Shown: piece after piece, positions 33,514 through 43,232 of the stretch
Layout: the number at the start of each line of letters is the position of its first letter
How positions within the stretch are numbered: position 1 is the first letter of the stretch
Assembly: GCF_040183065.1 (NCBI RefSeq)
Contig: NC_091117.1
Location: 111,293,001-111,357,000 of the forward strand
Length of the DNA: 64,000 nt
Source: Periplaneta americana
Taxonomy: Eukaryota > Arthropoda > Insecta > Blattodea > Blattidae
Direction of reading: 5' to 3'
Program-made: the position numbers and the translations under genes
Notes under the pieces: model-generated
The model's database searches: none
What the model was told of the DNA's origin: nothing
The model's input: the letters and a program-made list of their open reading frames with translations, nothing else

Positions 33514-35190
33514 ATGCCGTGGTGTTGTAATTTTTCGTGTTCAGAAGGAAGAACAAAAGCAGAACGTGGAGAAGGGGTATCATTTCATGTATTTCCGAGC
33601 AAAGAAAAGTCACCGCAAATATTTAAAACATGGGCGAAGAAAATCAACAGAAAAGATTTTATACCATCGAAAACTGCTGTTGTGTGTTTTAATCATTTCC
33701 GTGAAATTAATTTTGAAGAATCGTGTCTATTAAAAAGACGTTTAATGAAAGACAATAGAACTTCTATGAAAATGAAGAAAACTGCTGTCCCTTATTTTTG
33801 AAAGGAGAATCTCCCCAGGACAGTTCTAATACTAAGCGCTCCTCTGCTTATAAATGAAAAAAGATCGTCGAAGAAGTAATAGCAAGTTGCAGTGATGCAC
33901 CTATAGCTGAAAATACTGACATACGTGTAGTTCTCGATGAGGCTGAAAATTCACAGAAACTTAATATAAATAAAGCTGTCAGTGTGAGATAGGGTGCGAG
34001 ACGCTAAGAAATGTGTGTGGTGAATCAGATGTGAGTGAGCCATAAACTGACTTAAGACAGATCTTTTCAAATAGAAGAAGAAACTTCAAATTCTAATTCA
34101 TCAGGTATAAGGTACAAATTGTTTGAATATTTTTCAAAAACTTTACAACTATATTTCATCGGCAAGACAACATTTTATAAAATAATTTCAATATTCGTAG
34201 AACCAACAGTAGGTGTAGTTATTTTCACATTGATGAAAAACTTATCAATTCCCTAAAGGATAAAAACGTGCAAATCGCGGTGATGACCAATTTGACTCAC
34301 CTGGTTATAGTGCAAAATATGTGACTTACAGTGTAATGGACCTGGATTGAGATAATCTTATAGACTTCATAGTTCTGCAAAAAGGCCTAATTGTAGGCAA
34401 TCTTGAAAAAGCAGCATGTGAAAAAGCTCTAGATCGACTAAAAGAAAAAATGAACATTACCCTCTCTCTGTCGGACCACAATAGAGGAATTAGGAAATTC
34501 ATGAGGACCAAATATGAATGGTGGACCATCAATTTGACATTTGGCACATTGCAAAAAGCTTATCTAAAAACCTTAAAGCCACCGCAAAAAACATATGAGA
34601 AAATACAAATGTGGAAAGACAGCATCATAAATCACTCATGGTGGTTATGTGCTACATGTGAAGGTGATCCTGACGACTTAGAAGACAGATTCATTTCTGT
34701 ATTAAAACATGTTTGTAATATACACGAACAGAGACATAAAAAATGTGCACACATTCACCCATTCAATAGCGAGAGGGAATGGATCGAACCTGGACCCAAT
34801 GATTACAATGCTCTGAAAAATGTTGTATGCAACCCTGCCCTTTAAAAGACTTAAAGCAGACTAATCAGTTTTGTCACACCAGCAAACTTGAATCATATCA
34901 TAACGAGAGATTGGTTTACATTCCTAAGAGAAAACACTTTCCATATGATGGAATAGTAACAAGAACTATGATTGCGATAGTGGGCCATAATTACAACGTG
35001 AAAAGAGATGTAACTGGCTCCAGACTTCAGTACCCTAAAGTCACTAAATGATGGGTAGAAAAGAAAACATACAGCAGGAAGGAAAACGCGTGGAGAGAAG
35101 ATATACAGAGAAATGTGTTGGAAGTAGCTCGTGGTTATCAACTACTGCAATTCAATGATGCACATGTTTTAGAGTTCTCTCAAACATAGC
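33514..35190 (+). pseudogene. THAP-domain DDE-type transposase, frameshifted
   Basis: The N-terminus (33514-33780) is a THAP zinc finger: MPWCCNFSCSEGRTKAERGE, FHVFPSKEK, TWAKKINRKDF, VVCFNHF and a terminal KKTAVP, the C2CH pattern of THAP DNA-binding domains. After a degraded linker, 34265-34330 reads DQFDSPGYSAKYVTYSVMDL, then 34330-34845 LKEKMNITLSLSDHNRGIRK, WWLCATCEGD and VCNIHEQRHKKCAH, and 34845-35180 SKLESYHNERLVYIPKRKHF and AMIAIVGHNYN-like text. I recognise this as a widespread multicopy THAP protein family of animals; the Asp residues in the SPGYSAKY and DHN blocks are candidate catalytic ones. At least four frameshifts or stops. Confidence 0.7.
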
Positions 35191-35480
35191 CCAGGTGCCT
35201 AAACCATGTGACTCAACAACTATGGTGCAATAGAATAATATAAACCTTGTACTAATTTATTGCTGACTTGAGATAAACACGTATCTGTAGTCCCTTCATA
35301 ACGAATATTTCACGTCTCACATACATTCACTCGCTCAGTGAAGACGTTGACTTAGGTTATAATTGATCAAAATATTAAACCTTTTCAGTTCGAACCCTTA
35401 TCAGACCCAAGTCGTTCTAATCACAGAATGGAACAGAATGCATTGTACACGGGATTTAAAGTGGGATAGAGTTTGGGTAA

Positions 35481-35483
<3 letters not shown>

Positions 35484-35545
<62 letters not shown>
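35484..35545. repeat. (TTA)n microsatellite
   Basis: Uninterrupted TTA/TAT run of about 60 bp with one variant unit near the right end. Confidence 0.95.
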
Positions 35546-35548
<3 letters not shown>

Positions 35549-35675
35549 TACAGTATATGCATGTGATAGGTCCTAAGTGAGTTAATAATAACTGACTGTA
35601 ACATATGAATATGTATTTACTCGTTCTACACCACTGTATGTCAAACGGAACTACAATGCAGTCTTATCCAACAAC

Positions 35676-35715
35676 TGCTCTGAAGATGGCCACAACACAG
35701 CAGTCGAAACGTCAT
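35676..35715 (+). ncRNA. Hammerhead-like motif, right end of THAP-carrying unit
   Basis: CTGAAGATGGCCACAACACA then GCAGTCGAAACGTC. The left copy (33050-33085, minus strand) has GCGGTC and so pairs GGCC with GGTC. It shows that the ends of this unit are Penelope-type. Confidence 0.45.
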
Positions 35716-35766
35716 CCAATAACACCAAGACAACGCGGTAGAAGCCCTGAAGCTTATCCACACACC

Positions 35767-36902
35767 ATTACTTAACTATATTTTTGAGAGAAGCATTTCA
35801 GATATTCAGAAAGGAATATCCTTGCTTCAAAATTGTTTTTTTAAGTTTTGCAGCCTACAACCAACAAGTGTGCTATTGCTGAAGGGCACAGCAGCAGACC
35901 AGTGTAGGTGTCTGATCCATGAGAATTACATATTTAAACTTAAAGCTTTGAAATATAACTATAGAAATGAATTTTGGAAGAGTATTTTATGTGATGACAA
36001 TCTCAATTCATCATGCTGGCACAACCAATCTGAAAAATGTTCAAATGGAAAATTAATGTTACTTCCAAGTGAGCCAGAATGCCCAGTTAATTGGAAAGAA
36101 TGAGAGGAAAATGAGGATGGCAGACTTACAATTAAAATTAGAGAAAACTGCCTTGGTGACATCCATGACCGACTGCTGACGGACTTTCCAAAAATTATTA
36201 AACATGTCAATATGAAAAGGATTCAACAGAAAGAATATGAAATGGACGAAGCAAGTGACTCCATGTCCTTCAGTTGTGAATATCAGAATGAGCTACAGAG
36301 TGCTCTTTGGTCTCATGCAAGTGTTTTGTTGTTTACAGGTGCTCTGTTTTATGCTGGTGAGTGTAAAACATTTCTTATTTGGTCAGACACTGTGAAAAAA
36401 GACAAGAATACAATCTTTTCATTTTTAGATTTGATTTATAGGGTCATTGTTAAGGTGAAAAGTACAGACATCTGTGAGATTATTTGGAGTGATGGACCAT
36501 CATCCGAATTTAAGAACAAGTTCATGGTGAAAGTTCTCCAAATTCTTTCTGAAAAGTACAATAAGAATTTCACATGGAAGTATTTTGGGACATCCTATGG
36601 TAAAGGGATCGTCGATGGTGTTGGTGGAAACATTAAACGACTGGTAAGAAGTAAGATGATGGGCCAAAATCAACTTGTGATAAAGTCAGCAAAGGATTTT
36701 GCTCAAGTTGCATCTCTTAACACAAGAACCGAAATATATGTTGAAGCAGACCACATTGAAGGGGATATTTTATCAAAAAATCCATGGCAAAATGTGAAGC
36801 CGATTCCAGGGATTACAGAAATGCATGTAATAATGTGTAATTTAGATGGTAATATGTTCGGCAAAAAGAATGCTTTGGCCAAATCAATTATTAGGATATG
36901 TT
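35767..36902 (+). pseudogene. C-terminal part of the DDE-like element protein
   Basis: It resumes LTIFLREAFQIFRKEYPCFK, then after a T-run frameshift FCSLQPTSVLLLKGTAADQC and CLIHENYIFKLKAL (Cys-rich, zinc-ribbon-like). After a TGA replacing Trp it reads ELQSALWSHASVLLFTGALF, LIWSDTVKKDKNTIFSFLDL, WSDGPSSEFKNKF and WKYFGTSYGKGIVDGVGGNI. Unnamed invertebrate homologues that I recall have SDGAASQFKNRF and FFATSHGKGxVDGIGG at this point. The WSDG Asp and the later acidic residues suggest an RNase-H-fold transposase, but that is inference. The frame ends at 36902. Confidence 0.65.
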
Positions 36903-37104
36903 AAAAATGCTCATTATGATTGGTCAAAACTTCAAGTTATATTTCTTGTAACAGATAGGCAGTCTATTTCCGATTGTGTCAAAAACAGAGATCTTTAAAA
37001 TTTAATTTCAGTTTCATTCAGAAAATGAAGTGTAAAACTCAATATTTTTAGATATTTAAGTATTACTTTCCAATAAAATATTCGGTTAATACATTTCTTA
37101 AGTG

Positions 37105-37258
37105 TTACTATGTAAAACTCAAACCAAGAAATGGATTCAGAACGCCTCAAAATCTGTGCTTCAGTGGCTGACTATGATAATACCTTTGAAAAATATTGGA
37201 GTGCAAGAGGTCAAATGACTTTATTGTCAAACGCCTGGCATTAGAAAACAACAACAAC
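37105..37258 (+). repeat. LINE- or SINE-type 3' tail ending in (AAC)n
   Basis: It ends CCTGGCATTAGAAAACAACAACAACAAC, preceded by TATTGGAGTGCAAGAGGTCA. An AAC-tailed repeat of this kind is typical of a retrotransposed short element. The boundary on the left is uncertain. Confidence 0.5.
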
Positions 37259-37775
37259 AACTTTGTAATAAAACTTTGTTTTCAATTCTAAAGAAATGGT
37301 TTTTAATTATATTATAACGATTAAAATAAACAGCTCATTCATTAAAAGTGTACAAGTCCCATACGTGACAACCCTTGTCCTGTCTGTACATGACAGAGAG
37401 ATCTTTTTTTCTCCCAAGTCTGATAGAAGTTTTGGAGAAAAATTATATACACCTTACTTTAGCTTGGAACTTGTAGTGTATTTAAAAAAAAAGATTAACT
37501 GATTAATATCTATTAGATGAGCTGAATTTTGAAAATTAATTATTCTCTTGCAAGCAATGGTAGACATCTCTTGTCCTGTACGTAACATTTATAATTACTT
37601 CGAATCTATCAAAAGTTTCGCATTTAGGTACTTATTTAGTACCTCAAAAATAACTAATTTTATGTACATAATACCCAAATAAACCTTTCTTGAGAAATGA
37701 GTTTTTCATTTTCATTTATATTGAAAGATACTTTATTATATTCTGTACAAATGTCCTGTATGTGACAATGGAATG

Positions 37776-38620
37776 CTCAAGTAAGGCATTTGATTGTGTT
37801 AATCATAAGATCCTGTTGGCTAAACTTGAGTACTATGGTGTGAATGGAAAAGAAATCAAACTTTTAAATCATATCTTGAAGAAAGATTTCAAATTGTTTC
37901 TGTAAATGGTGTACAATCTAAATCAATACAAGTTTTAGAAGGGTTCCTTAGGGTTCCATTTTAGGTCCTTTACTATTTATAGTTATGTTAAATGGTGTTG
38001 GACAATCTGTAAACTGTAATACTGAAGTTATTTTGTATGCAGATGATACAACTTTCCTAAATGTTAATAGGTCACAGAACAAACAGAAAGCACATTACAT
38101 CAGTGTAAAGTTTGGTTTCATAAAAATGGTTTTTTATCAATGATGAAAAAACACAAATGCTGAGATTTACTAAAAAAGATATTAGTGAGGGTAACCAAGA
38201 GGATGTTAAAAAAAGGGTAACCAAGAGGATGTTAAACTCTCAAGTTTCCTCATAGACAATTATCGTGGAGATCACATATTAGGTATATATGCATTAAATC
38301 ATCTTCTATTTATTAAAAAAATTGATGAGCATTGTTAGTTTTGAATATGTTCGAAATGCATATTTTGCTTTTTTTCAAAGTGTATTCAGATATGGACTTA
38401 TTTTGCGGGGAAATTCTAGTGATATTACAGACATTTTATTAATTCAAAAGAAGGTTATTAGAATACTGACAGCTTCAACAAGTAGAACACACTGTAGATC
38501 TCTGTTCATACAGACAGGTATTCAGACTGTACATATATGATGAAAGATTGCAGGATTTTAACATGAGAAGTGAGATACACAATCATACAATGAGGAATAG
38601 GCAATTATTAGATTATCCAC
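37776..38620 (+). pseudogene. LINE ORF2, RT palm to C-terminus (3' of insertion)
   Basis: It reads SSKAFDCVNHKILLAKLEYY, then VNGVQSKSIQVLEG, GSILGPLLFIVMLNGVGQSV, VILYADDTTFLNVN (catalytic YADD, about 38035) and, at 38380-38620, FRYGLILRGNSSDITDILLI, QKKVIRILTASTSRTHCRSL and frameshifted LYIYERLQDFNMRSEIHNHT. It is a direct continuation of 30950-31518. Several indels, including a short local duplication of GGTAACCAAGAGGATGTTAA at 38187-38235. Confidence 0.85.
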
Positions 38621-38979
38621 TTTGTAGACTTAGTGTAGTTGATTGGAATCAAATTGTTTAATAACCTCCCTATAAACATTTAGCTTCTTTCTGTTGAAAG
38701 TTATAAAACAAAATTGTATAGTTGGTTAATTAAAAACCCACTTTACTCAATGAGTTCTTTGAAATTGACATATATTTTTAAATAATGCAGTTTTAAATGT
38801 TATGGTTAGTAGTGAGATTTTGAATGAAACTTAGTGGTGAATATATTAATATTTAAATTTCAATGTAATAAGGAACAGAGCAAATTGCACTGCCTTATGT
38901 TGCATTTTTAAAGTTTATTATTAACCTCTGTTGTAGTTATTAAACACATGACAATTAGTAGTACTTGATACTGTCTTTT

Positions 38980-39468
38980 ACTTACTTACTGGCTTTTAAG
39001 GAACCCGAAGGTTCATTGCCACCCTCACATAAGCCCGACATAGGTCCCTATCCTGAGCAAGATCAATCCAGTCTCTATCATCATATCCTACCTCCATCAA
39101 ATCCATTTTAATATTATCTTCCCATCTACGTCTCGGCCTCCCCAAAGATCTTTTTCCCTCCGGCCTCCCAACTAACACTCTATATGCATTTCTGGATTCG
39201 CCCATATGTGCTACATGTCCTGCCCATCTCAAACGTCTGGATTTAATGTTCCTAATTATGTCAGGTGAAGAATACAATGTGTGCAGTTCTGCATTGTGTA
39301 ACTTTCTCCATTCTCCTGTAACTTCATCCCTCTTAGCTCCAAATATTTTCCTAAGCACCTTATTCTCAAACACCCTTAACCTATGTTTCTCTCTCAAAGT
39401 GAGAATCCAAGTTTCACAACCATAAAGAACAACCGGTAATATAACTGTTTTATAACTTCTAACTTTCA
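38980..39468 (-). pseudogene. RTE-like LINE, C-terminal part (left of PLE insertion)
   Basis: The minus strand reads KVRSYKTVILPVVLYGCETW, LRVFENKVLRKIFGAKRDEV, HVAHMGESRNAYRVLVGRPE, LGRPRRRWEDNIKMDLMEVG and a natural end AMNLRVP. It is the best-preserved copy of this family in the window, with an open frame and a TAAG-type 3' tail at 38985. A palindromic PLE interrupts it at TTCTAACTTTCA; the upstream portion continues at 40702. Confidence 0.9.
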
Positions 39469-39552
39469 TAGTAGAAAAGTTTTCCGGGCTATGAGGCCGT
39501 GGTCTGTTGGTTGTGAGACCAAACGTTTCGTTCACTGCTGCGGTGAACATCT

Positions 39553-40040
39553 TCAGTGGTGTCTATTGCTGGTGCGGCTGGTTCTACTGCGTGTGCCGAT
39601 TAGTCTGCGCTGGCTGCATCGTTGTATATATAGTGCGGGAGGTGGGGGGGGCTTGCTGTTGTCGCCTCGGTCCGCGCTCGAATGTGCTTCGCGGGCGGGT
39701 TTGCTGTTTTCCACGCGCTCCGCGTCCGGGGTTGTGTTGCTTAATTGTGCTACGCGGGCGGGTTTGATGTTGGTTTTCCTTAATGCCGGATACCAGGCCT
39801 TGTTAACCTTGAGGCCTTCTTCTTTTCGATTGAAATTGTTCTTATGTTTATATATTTCAATCGTCTCTCGGTGTAGCCTCGCATAGAAATGTGGTGTCGC
39901 TGAGTGTATCGGTGTCTTCGAACCTAATTTTATGTTCGCCCTCCAGATAAGCATGTTCAGCTACAACCGACTTATCTACGTAGCCAAGGCGGCAGTTTCT
40001 TCTATGTTCGGAGATCCGAGTCTTGAAGCTCCACTGCGTC
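39553..40040 (-). pseudogene. PLE GIY-YIG endonuclease C-terminus, left arm
   Basis: The minus strand reads SFKTRISEHRRNCRLGYVDK, SVVAEHAYLEGEHKIRFEDT, FYARLHRETIEIYKHKNNFN and RKEEGLKVNKAWYPALRKTN, then a proline- and serine-rich tail. This is the Arg/His/Glu half of the PLE endonuclease, matching the C-terminus of the 44521-47141 element. The GVY/YIG part and the whole RT are absent by 5' truncation. A stop lies in the GDTL segment. Confidence 0.8.
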
Positions 40041-40079
40041 GTCCCTGTGTAAACTGCTCCACATGAACACGGGATCCTG

Positions 40080-40530
40080 TAGACCCCCGCAGCGGAGCTT
40101 CAAGACTCGGATCTCCGAACATAGAAGAAACTGCCGCCTTGGCTACGTAGATAAGTCGGCTGTAGCTGAACATGCTTATCTGGAGGGCGAACATAAAATT
40201 AGGTTCGAAGACACCGATACACTCAGCGACACACCACATTTCTACGCGAGGCTACACCGAGAGGCGATTGAAATATATAAACATAAGAACAATTTCAATC
40301 GAAAAGAAGAAGGCCTCAAGGTTAACAAGGCCTGGTATCCGGCATTAAGGAAAACCAACATCAAACCCGCCCGCGTAGCACAATTAAACAACACAACCCC
40401 GGACGCGGAGCGCGTGGAAAACAGCAAACCCGCCCACGAAGCACATTCGAGCGCGGACCGAGGCGACAACAGCAAGCCCCCCCCCCTTCCCGCACTATAT
40501 ATACAACGATGCAGCCAGCGCAGACTGTAA
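40080..40530 (+). pseudogene. PLE GIY-YIG endonuclease C-terminus, right arm
   Basis: Same protein segment as the left arm on the opposite strand: FKTRISEHRRNCRLGYVDKS, AVAEHAYLEGEHKIRFEDTD, FYARLHREAIEIYKHKNNFN. The frame is open from the truncation point to the natural stop at 40528. Arm-to-arm differences are few (for example E/K, T/A changes), so the palindrome is either young or kept uniform by gene conversion. Confidence 0.8.
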
Positions 40531-40572
40531 TCGGCACACGCAGTAGAACCAGCCGCACCAGCAATAGACACC

Positions 40573-40610
40573 TCTGAAGATGTTCACCGCAGCAGTGAAC
40601 GAAACGTTTG
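40573..40610 (+). ncRNA. Hammerhead-like motif, right arm of palindromic PLE
   Basis: CTGAAGATG, stem GTTCAC/GTGAAC with loop CGCAGCA, then GAAACGTT. Relative to the 47048 copy the stem bases changed on both sides and still pair. The left arm has the same motif on the minus strand at about 39530-39567. Confidence 0.5.
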
Positions 40611-40701
40611 GTCTCACAACCAACAGACCACGGCCTCATAGCTCGGAAAACTTTTCTACTATTGACGCCGGCCGTGAAAGCCTACACTCCAATATTCTAA
40701 C

Positions 40702-41113
40702 TTTCAGATTTTTTGACAGTAGACTGGATGATAAAAGCTTCTCAACCGAATAATAACAGACATTTCCCATATTTATTCTGTGTTTAACTTCCAAGTATCA
40801 TTTATATTTGTTACTGTTGCTCCCAGGTATTTCAATTTTTCCACCTCTTCAAAGGATAAATTCCCAATTTTTATATTTCCATTTCATACAATATTCTCGT
40901 CACGAGACATAATCATATACTTTGTCTTTCCGGGATTTACTTCCAAACCTATCTCTTTACTTGCTTCCAGTAAAATTCCAGTGTTTTCCCTAATCGTTTG
41001 TGGGTTTTCTCCTAACATATTCACGTCATCTGCACAGACAAGCAGCTGATGTAACCCGTTCAATTCCAAACCCTCTCTGTTATCCTGGACTTTCCTAATG
41101 GCATACTCTAGAG
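40702..41113 (-). pseudogene. RTE-like LINE, RT palm segment (right of PLE insertion)
   Basis: The minus strand reads [40 protein letters not shown] and [20 protein letters not shown], then IMSRDENIV, and frameshifted sequence up to NLKVRIL at the PLE junction. CADD replaces the usual YADD catalytic box. The LINE is cut at ALEYAI by the left end of the hAT element at 41114. Confidence 0.85.
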
Positions 41114-42508
41114 CAGACGTGGGCATCAGTAGTACATTTCACACGGAGTCGAACGTAGCCACGTGACTTCCCTCCCTCCATACTCCTAGCTGTTTACCAG
41201 TCTGACCGGTCTGAGGTAACGGAAGTCAGCGGTGGATTTCGCTAAATAATGTCGCTCTCTAAGGAAGCTCCTGAAGTAAAAAAGTCGAAAAAATATTACT
41301 TCCACAAAGAATGGGAAAATGAATTCTTTTGTTGCGAAGAAGGGGAAAGTGTTAGGTGCTTATTATGCTACAAAATTTTACTAGCATTCAAGAAGAGCAA
41401 TGTTCAGCGACATTATGAAAGTTGTCATAACAAACACAGACAAATTAAAGGCAAGTGTTTGATTTCAATATTTATAGTATATTAATTTTAAGCATTCATA
41501 TGATTTTATGGAGTTTACTCTTCTTCTGCTTCTTCAATCTTCTTCCATGAGGTTTGGTAATCGTTTTTTATTCTGTAATAATATTGTATTTTTTCAGGTT
41601 GTGATCGTACAAAACAGTTAGTAGAGTTGAAAGAGAAATATCAGGCTAGAGACAAATCCAACACAGAAAAAAGCTTAGGTAGTGAAATTTTATCGAAAAG
41701 AATTGTTCAGGCGAGTTATCGGATAGCTTGGGAGATCGCGAAAGCTAAAAAATGTTACACAGAAGGGGAATTTATAAAGAAAAGTCTGAATGAGGCTGTT
41801 GGATTAATATGTCCAGAACAAAAAAAATATGTTAGAAAAACTGAAACTTTCCCGTCGAACAATAGGTAGAATAGTTGTGAATATTTCAAATGATATTCAA
41901 AAACAATTGGAAGATAAAGTGGGACAGTTTATGGCGTACTCCATTGCCATAGTTGAGAGCACGGACATAACAGATACGGCACAATTAGTATTATTCATCC
42001 GAGAGTGGATGAGAAGCTTGTTATTAATGAATATCTATTGGACTTAATCCCTTTGATGGATACTACCACAGGTGACGATATTTTCAAAGCGTTCTGTTCA
42101 TCCGTAGAAAAACGAAATCTAGACTGGTCGAAATTAATATCTGTCACAACTGACGGAGCACCATGCATGGCTGGTGAGAAAAAAGGATTCGTCGGCAGGT
42201 TAAAATCTTATTTGACTGCACGGGGAAGATCTGATACTATTTACAGTTTTCACTGTATAATACATCAACAGGTTTTAAGCTCGAAAATTGCTAACGTCGA
42301 AAGTGTTATGAATGTTGTAGTGAAAACAATTAATAAAATAAAATCGAAATCACTGAAACATAGACAATTCAGGCAATTGTTTAAAGAGATGGGTGATGGA
42401 TATGAAGACATGGCATACTACACACAAGTGAGATGGCTCAGTTGTGGGAAAATGTTGAAGAGGTTTTTTGATCTGTGGAACACCATAAGTGATTTCTTTA
42501 ACAAGCAG

Positions 42509-42565
42509 GTACAGTTTGCATTTCAGTAATAAAACTTAAAATAATGCAACTACTGTAACTTAAAA

Positions 42566-42616
<51 letters not shown>

Positions 42617-43232
42617 CAGTAATAATAGTGTCGGCCTGAATGACGGAGTCGGTAGAGTGATGGCCTTCTGTGCCCGCGGTTGCGGGTTCGATCCCGGCCA
42701 AGGTCGATGGCATTAAGTGTGCTTAAATGCGACAGGCTCATGTCAGTAGATTTAGTGGCATATAAAAGAATTTCTGCGGGAAAAATACCGGCACATCGGC
42801 GACGCTGATATAACCTTGGCAGTTGTGGCGTCGTTTTAATAGAACATAATTTTTTATTTTTTTTTTTAAATAATAGTAGTAGTAGGAGTAGAAATAGGAG
42901 TAGGAGTGGTGGTGGTGGTGGTGGTGGTGTGTAGTAAGTAGTAGTAGTAAGTAATAGTAACGTAATAACATCGTCGGTTTACAAGCAAAACACATTAAGT
43001 AAAAAATATTACTTCTGAGAAAAAGACATTTTTATTCCGACAAAACTGAATCCTCAAAATATTATTAATTTGAGTAAGTTATTTCTTTTTAATTGTATTT
43101 TATTTTCCAATTCTAAGTTTATACATAAGCAGTATATACAGTACAAATGCCTTTTGCTCAGAAGTAATATTCCTCACTTAATGTGTTTTGCTTGTAAACC
43201 GACTATATAATCATTATGCGTTTCCTTTTCAG
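42509..43232 (+). other. hAT intron 2 with SINE and microsatellites
   Basis: It begins GTACAG after CAG and ends TTTCCTTTTCAG. It contains (TAA)n at about 42566-42612, the SINE at 42632-42845, and (AGT)n, (GGA)n and (GGT)n runs at about 42866-42960. The flanking exons join in frame as NKQ-GET. Confidence 0.8.
42632..42845 (+). repeat. tRNA-derived SINE, family 3
   Basis: The head has a tRNA-like A box (GGAGTCGGTAGAGTGATGG) and B box (GCGGGTTCGATCCCGGCC), followed by TTAAGTGTGCTTAAATGCGA, CAGGCTCATGTCAGTAGATT, CTGCGGGAAAAATACCGGCA and GGCGACGCTGATATAACC. A T-rich tail ends it near 42845-42865. The copy is well preserved. Confidence 0.85.

Larger units (their letters stand above)
32966..35766. 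mobile_element. Unit with inverted Penelope-type ends carrying a THAP transposase gene
   Basis: Flanked by a 12-13-bp duplication ATTACTTAACTAT (about 32952 and 35767). Inside are inverted repeats of about 110 bp (about 32997-33100 and 35665-35765) that contain the PLE signature CTGAAGATG...TCGAAACGTC. The left arm has about 31 extra bases (CGTAGCTTCCGCGGCTGGTG) outside the inverted repeat, a tail that is also found on the PLE at 39469-40701. Between the arms lie no PLE RT sequences, only the THAP gene and a (TTA)n run. Confidence 0.65.
31519..37775 (+). mobile_element. Unclassified DDE-like DNA transposon with 16-nt subterminal motifs
   Basis: Inserted in the LINE RT at the codons for LSKAFD. 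The left end GGGTCAGTCCATGAG and the right end CAATGGAATG are weak inverted repeats (CATTCCAT core). Flanking 8-mers CCTTAGTA and CTCAAGTA are a plausible but diverged target duplication. A 16-nt motif TGTCCCATACGTGACA occurs at 31880 and, in variants, near 32045, 37354, 37383, 37572 and 37752. It carries a broken gene of about 570 codons (32385-32965 plus 35767-36902), split by a PLE-type unit. I cannot assign the superfamily. Confidence 0.6.
28550..38850 (+). mobile_element. Jockey/CR1-like LINE, near full length, split by a 6.3-kb element
   Basis: The order is ORF1 (28634-29883), AP-like endonuclease (29908-30590), RT (30950-31518), then after a foreign insertion (31519-37775) the RT palm, thumb and tail (37776-38620) and an AT-rich 3' end. 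The RT text is continuous across the insertion: STKAIFFYLS on the left, SKAFDCVNHKILLAKLEYYG on the right. The 5' end abuts Helitron copy D. Frameshifts and stops occur throughout. The 3' limit near 38850 is approximate. Confidence 0.8.
39469..40701. mobile_element. Palindromic Penelope-like element pair with 12-bp target duplication
   Basis: Two 5'-truncated PLE 3' ends are joined head to head at about 40076-40080. Left arm 39469-40075 (minus) and right arm 40080-40668 (plus) are almost identical inverted copies. The whole is flanked by TTCTAACTTTCA (39457-39468 and 40702-40713, one base uncertain), so it inserted as one unit in the RTE-like LINE. The right side has 33 extra bases (GACGCCGGCCGTGAAAGCCT and neighbours) outside the palindrome. 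Each arm encodes the GIY-YIG endonuclease C-terminus and the hammerhead-like motif. Confidence 0.85.

Noticed and set aside
39491..40239. Open frames opposite the PLE endonuclease fragments (Cys/Leu-rich)
   Set aside because: They are antisense shadows of the GIY-YIG coding arms and 3' UTR.
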